This document shows positions 55,829-64,000 of a stretch of DNA of 64,000 nt, one piece after another; the stretch's first letter is position 1, and every line of letters starts with the position of its first letter. A program made the position numbers and the translations under genes. This stretch comes from Microbotryum silenes-acaulis (taxonomy: Eukaryota > Basidiomycota > Microbotryomycetes > Microbotryales > Microbotryaceae), in contig QPFY01000001.1 of the NCBI GenBank assembly GCA_003665825.1, forward strand, positions 55,001 to 119,000, given 5' to 3'. Under the pieces are notes generated by a model. It was not told the DNA's origin, searched no databases, and was given only the letters and a program-made list of their open reading frames with translations.

Positions 55829-57880
55829 ATGCGCTCGCTGCAGTTACTGTCGGTGCTGGTCACCACCTGCCTGCCTGCCGCATTCGCGCAAATCATCAAC
55901 AACACTGACACCGCGAAAGTCATCAAGGTGCGTTCCCGCGGTGGCCTCTCGGCACCGCCACAACGCTGCCTCCTGTTCTCTGCGCCTCTGTTACGCAACG
56001 AGAAGGCAAGCCAAGCACAAGAAGACTAACATATAAAAGCCCATTTTGATTGATCCTACTTAGGAAAGCGCTGCCGACATTTCCGGAAGTGAGTTCTTCG
56101 TCCGACTCGCAGAGTCCACACCTCGACCTCCCCGCGATGAACCCCCCTCCGCGAGGCGTTCAACGGGCGGACCGAGCGTGTCACTCAGACTGCCCCTGAC
56201 GCTGATTGCGGCCGCCCTCATCACACAGTATACACCATTCAAAACGGCGAAGGCAAGGTTTGTACTATTTTGCTCTTGTCGTGGCTATGCCAAGCTTCGG
56301 TGGATCCCCGTGGAGCCACCGCACGGATGCGACTTATATGGGCGGTCTCACCCGACCAGCCGCTTTCCGCGCGCCTACTGCAAACTTCGCTGACCCCTCT
56401 TTCTCTAATGTGACGCATTATCTCCTCCCACTTCCTTGCACTTCTGGCATGTATCGGCTTGTCGCCACAGTACATGGCATTTCATCGGTTCGTCCTTTCC
56501 GCGCACGGCGCCTCACTTCATCTCGTGAGCTATCACTGAGGAGACCACGATCGAACCGCCGCAGCGACGGCGTGCGCGGTAATAGTACAGTCAACATTTC
56601 GTTCCAATCGGCATACGCAACAGTCAATGTCACATACCGCAAGGCACACGGCCACAGCGGACGCGTTGTGGGTGACTTTGAAGGCGTCTCGTTCAGTGGC
56701 CAAAACAAGTGTGCGGCGACGCAGTTCGGCAACAAGCAGGGCAAGCATCGGGACATCGCCGTGGTCGCCTACGCTTGCACCTTCAACAATGACACGGCAC
56801 ACGTAGCCGCTAAGGTACAACAATCGTTGATTCGAGCCTCCGTTTGAGTCGCGGTGGGTGTCGATTACGTTCTTTTGTGCTGACTTGATGCCAACGGCGC
56901 CTTTCTCCGCCACTCAGATGATGTACAGTGTGGTAAGTCGCTCTAGCTGCTCTGACCGCCCCGTTTGCTACTCCACGCTGACAGTGGGTTGATTCCGTGC
57001 ACAGCTCGCCTGCGGCACCTCGAAGGACGCTCTCTCGCTCGCACAAAGGATAAGCGGGGCTAGCAAGAAGGTGGACTTCAAGTTCAAGAAGGCGAACTCG
57101 AAATCGGCCCCATCTCAAAAATCGAGCGGGAAGTCAGGCGCCCATGACAATACTCACCATCGTCCTCAATCGCAACTGTCCAGCCCCGGTCGTCACCACG
57201 GCGGCTACAAGGGCAAGCGTCATGGCGGTCGCACTGGTAATCGCGGTCACGGTCGTCGTCGTGGAGGTCGCGGCCATCACGGCGGACACGGCGGTCATGG
57301 CCACAAGGGCGGCAACCACCACGGCGGCGGTCATCCTCAGCATCACCACGTGCGTTCTCACTGCCCGGGGAATTCCCTCGCTTGCCAACGTCGGAGACAT
57401 CACCTTGCCAAACGCGACTCGCGAGGTCCGATGTTAGTTTCCCCGCAAGGCCCTGTCCCCACGAGCGGCCCTGTCTCCCCGAGCGGCGTCCCCGCAACTC
57501 GGAGCGGCACTCTGAAGCAATCCGCTTCAGGGGCCAGCCGACGAACGGGCTCGGCAGCAGGAGATCATGGTCCCGGGCTGCAGAGCAAGGCCAAGAAAAC
57601 ACAGGACGGTGCGGTTTCGCAGCAAGCGGGTAAAGATCCGAATCCGGCTTCTGGGGAGAAGTCCAACTCCGACATCGCGGAAACCCTGAAGCAGGGCCTC
57701 CTGTCCGGGAAACCGCAAAAGGTTTGCATCGTCGGCCAGGACCACCTCGGCGACATGCAGACCACCGGTGTCACCGGCAAGGGAACGACGGGTTTTGGCG
57801 GCGCCCGGGGTCTTGTGTACGCCTTATTCGAAGCACACGAGGAGAAATTTTGGCTCACTATGACGAAGGTGACCAATTGA
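55829..57880 (+). CDS. secreted protein B of a tandem pair, His/Gly-rich linker
   Basis: Seven exons (55829-55927, 56064-56088, 56229-56257, 56471-56487, 56565-56814, 56918-56932, 57005-57880) give 436 aa. Four exons are 25, 29, 17 and 15 nt. The signal peptide is RSLQLLSVLVTTCLPAAFAQ. The first domain parallels protein A: ISGIYTIQNGEGKYMAFHR, TVNISFQSAYATVNVTYRK, VSFSGQNKCAATQFGNKQ, DIAVVAYACTFNN and MMYSVLACGTSK. Two N-glycosylation-type sites (NIS, NVT) lie in it. The linker is very different from that of A: long, basic, rich in His and Gly (GHHGGHGGHGHKGG), and ends at a Kex2-type site HHLAKRDS. The C-terminal part, after a Ser/Pro/Gly stretch, contains PQKVCIVGQDHLGDM and ends near KFWLTMTKVTN. 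Its Cys-Ile..DHL element matches the ...YCILTHDHL of A. Function is unknown. Confidence 0.8.
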
Positions 57881-58476
57881 GCCCCTCGAGGCTTCTTTCG
57901 GCCTTTGCGCAGTCGCCCGGCCGGTTCGGGCCTCGATCCTCTCGACGTCTCGGCATCATCTTGCTGTGTTGTGTGACATTTGGTTCGCGTTCAACTTTTG
58001 CTTTCGACTCACTTTTCCCGATATCCAATCTTTTTTCTATATCCGTTCGTATCACCTACGTTTCGTTCCCTCGGACCTTCCACATTTAGTTAGATATTCT
58101 TCCCGTGATTGCAACGCCAGACTTTATTTCACTCTTGAGCTCGAGCACCGCGAGATATCATGATAAGACTGGAGAGTGGGATGAAGTACATGCTATGCTT
58201 CGTGCTTTGATTTGCGTCATGGTTTTCGTACGGACCACACTTCGGCTCAAAACTTTCGAGCGTCTTCGTGTCTGGCAGGCTTCGGCTTCGGGCTTTCCGA
58301 TCTGACGATTCCCCTCGAGGCACGTGACAACTGACAAGCGACGAGCCGAAAGAGAACGAGATACAACGCATGGGTGGGAACGCCGAGGTGGTCTAACTAG
58401 AGGTAGCACAGGGAAAGAACTGACCGACAAGCAAGAGTCAAAGATGGGTCGAGCAAGAGCAGGCTAAGCATCGAGA
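57881..58476. other. convergent 3' region
   Basis: Lies between the stops of secreted protein B (plus) and the minus-strand gene ending at 58477. No gene, RNA or repeat recognised. Confidence 0.5.
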
Positions 58477-61400
58477 TCAGGTCGAGTGCGCGCGCGAGAC
58501 GTCTTTCAAGCTCAGGGGTGATTCGCGATAGATCGGCGAGTCGGTGGGCCGCGCATTTGACGGCGAAACCGGGTCGAGGTGAGTGTGAGGCTCATATATG
58601 TTGAGTGGTGTCGCAGAGATTAATTTGGAGCTTTTTTGACCATTTAGAGGAGATGAGGTTGATGGCGTCGCGGAGGTGCCGAGCAGGAACGTTCCCTCGA
58701 GGACTGCTGCGACCCCAAGACCGGCATGCGAAGAGGAGCGATGCTGTTCAGGAGGGGCCGATTCGGCCGCGGAAGAAGGGCGAGACATTCGATCCAAGGT
58801 GCCGTCCATGTTTTGACTGTCGTTTGCATGCGCGCCCATGGCAATCTCACCTGGAAGCCCTGCAATCGGCTGCGGCTCCACCACCGCCGACTCGGGTGAT
58901 TCGTTCGGCCGAACAGGGGGAGGGCGTGCAACGGGCATGGAAAAGTAGGGGTTGCCCAGAGTGGTTGGGCCTTGAGCGTTGATCACACCCCTTGGGATTA
59001 TTGCTGATGAATGAGAAGATGTAGTGGTATGTGGAGCACCGATCTGGATGGTGCGCATCGTGTCTGCTTCAATGAACCAACCGACGGGCCGCACATCGGC
59101 GGCCAACGCGATCAACGTCGGAGCCGAGGGAAGCGCATCCCATCGCATCGAGCTCTCCATCTCGAATTGAGAACCATTGCCGTGCGACACCGGTATCGTC
59201 GGACTAACGAATGACCCTTCTTGGAGAACGGTCGCTGTAGAAGACGATGACCTCTGTGGGGTGCTCTGCACTAGTGAATCTCGGCGAGCAGAAACGCTCA
59301 AACTCGTTGACGCCGTTAGCGGCATCAGTGACGGCGAACATGAAACCGCACCGAGGCTAATTTCGCCTTTGCCGTCGAAGTGTTGGAGAATTCCTGGACC
59401 CAAATCTTGAGCTCCTATCTCGTACCCTTTGGGACCACTCTGAAGCATGCCGATGCGGGGTGGCCGAGACCACCTTTGCCCGCGGGCCTGTGACGGGTCA
59501 CCCTGATGAATAGGCGCTCGTGCAGTATCCGCAGCTTCGTGCCGAAAATCGAATTGGGAACCAGCCGAAGTCGAGTGCATCCCATTTTGCTCCGATCGAA
59601 GTCGTTCAGAGAGATGGGGCGTGCTAGCCGGTTGCACCGCTTCCGCTGCCATTGACTGAAAGTCACTCAGACTGAATGCGGCCGAAGCGCTGCGCAGATG
59701 TGGTTCGTACGAAGTTGACCTCGTCAAGGGAATAGGATAGGTTGAGCCAGGTTGAGTAGGGGGGGTCTTATACGCATGGTGCCTGTTGAGAGATTCTGGT
59801 TCGATCGGAAGGGGGGGTGAAGGTATGCTTCCATAGGTCGACAAGGGCCAAGGGCGACGAGCATTCGAGGATGAGGGAGTCCGAGTGCCGTGCGGCCACG
59901 GCATTGACGGTCCAATTCCAATGGGAATGTTTTGGGTCCGATGGCCCATCTCGATAGTAGGAGCTGGATACCCCGTTGCGGGGGGTGGAGCGATGCCCGG
60001 CATCAAAGGTGTCGCGTCGCACGACCGTTGAATCGACATCGAACCCCTCCAGGCGGCACGGGCGTTGTGCTTCGAGATTGCTTTCGAAAGTGCTTTCATC
60101 GCCGAGGTTCTATTGACATCACCCGTCCCCAAATTGGATCAACGTCAGCATTTACTTCGCTTGAATCGCTGTGAGTCGCGGCATGCTCGTGATATCTTGA
60201 CTGGCTCACCGCTGCGCAGTCTTCGCCCCGGCGGCCTGCAGATCTTGACGTCGCTTCGCCAGATCGACCGGAACAGCGGCGACTTGGCTCGTCTGCCGTG
60301 TGCCTCCAGAGCGTCGACTTCCCACGGCGGTCAATTTTTCTCGATATGAAGACGATTCCCTTGCTTCGGGTTCGTGGAAGGTTGCGACGATGTCCATGAT
60401 GACCGGGTCACGCTCGATGCTCGCCAGGGAGGGGTCGAGCGGCGAAAGCACCGGCGCCCACACGGGAGCGATTGCGCCTTGTGCGTAGGAGAAGGCCTGG
60501 AGCCAGCAACGCATCAACGCGACATCGACTCGTGAGCCCTCGCTCGGGCCGAGCAAACTACCCTGATCGTCGCCGCCGGCAATGGGTAGAGGATAGATGA
60601 AGGGTTGTGGCAATCGCTGGCGCAGACTTTCTCCGAAGGATGTGTCGGTTGCCCGTGCGAGAAAGATTGCGACTTTGGCGGGCTGCTCCGTGCAAAGCGA
60701 AAAGTGCAAGCGAGTGATTCAGAACGGATTCGGATCCGGAAAAGCCGAGAGGCTTACGGAGAGTGGAAAAGCGGGTAGGTTGACATCTTGAGTTTCGCAA
60801 AAGGTGGTGTAGCGACTAAGGTTGCGCCAACGTTCAGTCGACTTTTCGTTCGGCGTGCCAGCAGCGTCAGAGGAGAGACTCACTTCAAGAGCAAGGCGAG
60901 TACGGCTCTTTGAGGTGGATCCGGTAATACTTCGATCGAAGCCTTCAAGCGTTGGTGTGATTCGGACTGCAGCCTCCTGCCGGAGTGGGTCCGCGTTCGA
61001 GCATTGTGAAGTACGGCTTCGATATTCTCGGTGAGACTCTGCAGGGCCGGAAAACTGCCGAGGGCTCGGGTCGAGGAGTGGTCGAATCTCGAGATTACGG
61101 ACTTGCTTTCCGTTCGTTGTTCCACGTGTGACTTCTGATTCGTCTTGATGGGGCCCGCTGGCTTGCGACGTCGTTTGGAAGCCCAGGTTGCGCCGCTCGG
61201 ACCCCTCTTTCGCGAAGGCAGGTAAGGCTCGTCGTTCGAATCGTCGCTCGAGGTCAACTCCGAATCGCTCGAGGGCATCTCGTTTTGGTCGCAAGCTCGG
61301 GCTCGTGCGTTTGCATCAACTTCATCAATTGCTTGAAGTGATGTGGCTCGGTGGGTGTTCGCAGAAGTAGTCGATGTCGCGAGCGGTAGACTCTGATCGG

Positions 61401-61788
61401 TGTACTGCATCGTCGTCGAGCTCGAACCAGCCTGGGCGGGAGCCTGAGCCTGAGCCTGCTCGGCAGTACCTTGAATTCTTGCGGTCTTCTTCGGTGCTGC
61501 TGCCTTCTTGGATGTCACCGTGTTGAGGGTAGTCTTGCGCTTGTTTGAGAGAGTTTTCAACGATGCCGTCATCGTACTCGCAGCGCCGTCGTCGCCGTCG
61601 CCACCTCCCTCGTCGCGTCCCCCGCTGGGCGTCGACTCGACCGCCGGCGCGCTCGCTTGTCTGTCGACCGCCGCTGCTGTTGCTGCCTTCGGTGCCGAGT
61701 CGTCGACAAGAACTCGTCGCGGTACGTCATCTGGGTTGCTGTTGCGAGTCATTCGACGAGTGGAGCCTTTTTGCGTCTGAGGTGTCAT
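58477..61788 (-). CDS. large disordered nuclear-type protein, unknown; possible DNA-binding helical core
   Basis: Four exons (61788-60884, 60815-60758, 60685-60210, 60109-58477) join in phase to 1023 aa. The N-terminal 220 residues are basic and Ala/Ser-rich with NLS-like clusters (SKKAAAPKKTARI, ASKRRRKPAG). The middle has a helical core: RYTTFCETQDVNLPAFPLS, PAKVAIFLARATDTSFGESL, VDVALMRCWLQAFSYAQG and PVIMDIVATFHEPEAR. The element YxxFC......PxFP.S....V..FL occurs in basidiomycete proteins related to the SAM-like core-binding part of tyrosine recombinases (Crypton type) and Gcr1-like factors. That link is inference. The C-terminal 550 residues are Pro/Ser/Thr-rich, disordered, with no domain. 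It may be a domesticated transposon-derived regulator. The start at 61788 is the first ATG before the basic region. Confidence 0.6.
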
Positions 61789-62470
61789 GGCTCCCCCCTC
61801 GATCAGCACCACGCGTGAGTGGCGGCGAGTGATGTCGTCCCCGAGATGGCGGCAGGAGAGGAGAGGAGAGGAGAGGGGGTGGTGACGAGGGAGCCTCCAA
61901 GGATCCAAACCCCGAGAAGAGATCGCGCTGGAGTCCGCGACGCCGTCGCAGTTCAAGTTCACCAGTGGCGACGCCGATGACGTCGAAGTAATGGAAGAGC
62001 AAAGAGTAGGCACGAAACAAAAGAGAACGTCAAGTCCGAACAGCTGATGTGCGATGGACGCGGACTGAACCAGGTGGGTTGCACGAGAACTTCAAGCTCT
62101 CTTCGTCAGCGTGCCGTGCCGCAACCTCGGCCGCCGCGGTTCCACAACTGCGCGGGGTAACGATCGGACCCCTCTCCTCTCTTCCCCGGACGTAATCTGG
62201 AACCCAACTGTCCGAGGCAGCGCAACCGAAGCGAGCATCGCTTGGAATCAAGTACAACAGCCGCGTGGGGATATGCAACATTAAATGAGTTGGTAACAAT
62301 CGAGATTGATGTAATGTCACTTTTGCGCCTCGCAGGGTAATTCGCTCTCCGCTCGGACCAGTAGGAAAGAGCAAAACCCGACTGAGCGCTCTCGATGATT
62401 TTATATTCACCAGTTACGAATTGCTCAACACCAAGATACGATTTATTTGGTACTAACACTATCACAACTT
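61789..62470. other. intergenic, promoter of the 58477-61788 gene
   Basis: Upstream of the minus start at 61788 and 3' flank of the VWA8 gene. A G/A-rich purine tract at 61850-61880. No gene. Confidence 0.45.
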
Positions 62471-64000
62471 CTACAACTCGCCCGTCAACATCGACCCCAA
62501 GATGGACCTTAACGTCGTCGCAATATCAGCCGTCTCCTTGACCGCATGGCACCTCCCCGGCAAGACCTTGGGCAACCACTCGCTCTCGGCACCTTCGCCG
62601 ATCGCAACCAACGAAACCTTGACCTTAGAGTTGGACGTCATCGCACGCTTCAGGTCCTCGGGAGTGATACCATACCGAGGGAGGTTGGCGTCGGTGATGA
62701 CGATGCAAAAGTAGTCGTCCGAGTCGTATTCAGCGACGGCTTGCACGCTTTCTTCGATGCACGGCACCGTGTTGTCGCCGGCCCAGCAGCTGCCAAAAAA
62801 AAGTTGTGGGCAAATCGAGTCGGCGCAAATCCTTCACAACAGCGACGTGAGACTTCACTGAACTCACAATTGAGGAATCAAAGCCATCTTCTGAATGACC
62901 TTGTAGCGCTCACCCGCATGGGCGGGGAAAGTATCAATTGGCACAAGAGGGATCGACACCTCCTCACCACTATGGCCGATCAAGTCGATACGGTACTTCT
63001 CCTTGCGCGAGATGCGCGCAAACGCCTCCATGACCATCACCGCCGTCTCGAGTGATCGCGTCAACCCGCCCGTGTACTGATTGCGGTACATCGACGCACT
63101 GCAGTCGAAGACGAAACGGATACGCTTCGGCTTGAGCTGCGGACGTCCCAACTCGGGCTTCTCCATGCCTCGACGCTTGTAAACCGTCGACTCTTGCGTC
63201 AACGCTTCACTAAGGCGCGATTCGTCTAGCTCGCCATCGGTTTGTCGCTTGAGCCACACACGCTCCTCTTCGTTCGCTTCGAGGTTGTCGAGGAAGGAGA
63301 CGAGCTGCTGCACGTGGCTCTGGACGGCGTCGTGGTAGCCCGAGTACTGCGATGCCTGCGACGAGGTGAGATCAATGTCGGCAAGACGTTTTGCGAGTTC
63401 CTTGCGAGCCATGTCACGCGCTTGCTGCTTGATGTGGTCGGGGACGTCGGCTTTGAGCGAATCGGGGATTTGGTGGATGTCCTGGCCCTTGACGGCAAGT
63501 CGCTGCGCACCACCCTACATTCGCGAAAAGTGAGCCAGGTTCAGCATTATGAACTTTCTTCTCGTTCGTGAACGGAACAGATGTTACTCACTCGACCACC
63601 CAATCCAGCCGTCGATCGACCTCCTGTGCCGCCAGCCCACTTGTTGCCGCCAACCTTCGCGTTCAAAGTCGAGGATCACCTCAGTATAATCGCCAACTAA
63701 TCGAAGCAGAATCGCATACGCCGACTCACATGCAATTTTCCATCAGGCCCTTTGCCAAACTTGGGTTCAGAAAGGTCTGTTGCACCTTTGGGTTGGAACT
63801 CAATAACTTTGGTCTTCTTGATTTTCTCGCCATCGAACCCCGTCGGTCCACGAACGGCGTCCAGTCCGACCCTCGTGACGCCCAACTTGTACTTCCTCAA
63901 AATCGAGTAGAGCTTGTCGATCGTCTCGGGTCGATGCGTATCGAAATCAAAGACGTTACGGAGCACTTCTTCGAGCGTGTCATCCGGATAGCGCTTCAGG
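62471..64000 (-). CDS. VWA8: VWA8-type AAA+ ATPase, C-terminal part (5' end beyond window)
   Basis: Only the 3' end is present; the gene continues past 64000. The visible exons read, in order: VFDFDTHRPETIDKLYSILRK, VIEFQPKGATDLSEPKFGK, GGNKWAGGTGGRSTAGLGG, IPDSLKADVPDHIKQQARDM, KRRGMEKPELGRPQLKPKRI, and the VWA domain RFVFDCSASMYRNQYTGGLT. The MIDAS motif is DCSAS (usual DxSxS). Then come YRIDLIGHSGEEVSIPLVPI, CIVITDANLPRYGI and a closing LRSILGSMLTGEL. The Gly/Thr-rich GG..WAGGTGG..TAGLGG segment is diagnostic of VWA8, a mitochondrial AAA+ ATPase of poorly known role. The ATPase modules lie outside the window. Confidence 0.9.

Noticed and set aside
55902..56220. Possible tRNA or small RNA in the introns of secreted gene B
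   Set aside because: I looked for cloverleaf pairing and A/B-box-like sequence and found none.

Overview
The window is nuclear DNA of an intron-rich basidiomycete fungus. Nearly every gene is split by short GT-AG introns of about 45-120 nt. Several coding exons are tiny (5, 11, 15, 17, 18, 18, 22, 25, 26, 29 and 30 nt), gene spacing is tight, and the gene set is fungal (HIS3, SQT1-type WD40, Spc97/GCP2, COX19, GT3 glycogen synthase). A Pucciniomycotina or Microbotryomycetes-type yeast is my best guess, but the sequence does not prove the clade. I found no rRNA or tRNA gene, CRISPR array, telomere repeat or origin.

Layout. 0-10 kb (minus strand): a protein with a possible AF4/FMR2-type C-terminal domain, a 1008-aa protein ending in a TET/JBP-like 2-oxoglutarate dioxygenase fold, and a small protein with a FAR1/Mutator-like zinc-finger pattern. 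A long foldback lies between the last two. 10-17 kb: HIS3, a decayed aspartic protease, a small doubtful gene, a Zup1-type K63 deubiquitinase, and a poorly resolved gene. 17-29 kb (plus): an Asi-like membrane RING ligase, RMI1, glycogen synthase with a 5-nt microexon, and a secreted M28 aminopeptidase. 29-38 kb (minus): a polyglutamine bHLH factor, cytosolic Xaa-Pro aminopeptidase, and a small zinc-binding protein. 38-40 kb: a degenerate transposon-like fragment beside clustered 7-mer repeats. 40-51 kb: SQT1, a CBS-domain protein, an ALG12-like membrane protein with eroded motifs, COX19, and GCP2/Spc97. 52-58 kb: two tandem secreted paralogues of an unrecognised family. 58-64 kb: a 1023-aa disordered nuclear-type protein and the 3' end of VWA8, which runs off the right edge.

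Most genes are unrelated housekeeping genes that share no pathway. The sets worth attention are the tandem secreted pair (same intron positions, same domain order, oppositely charged processed linkers), the dioxygenase next to the transposase-like zinc-finger gene, and the microexons. Exon models were built by hand. Where all exons were placed, the summed coding length was checked to be divisible by three (AF4-like, dioxygenase, FAR1-like, HIS3, Asi-like, RMI1, M28, bHLH, small Zn protein, COX19, both secreted paralogues, and the 1023-aa protein).
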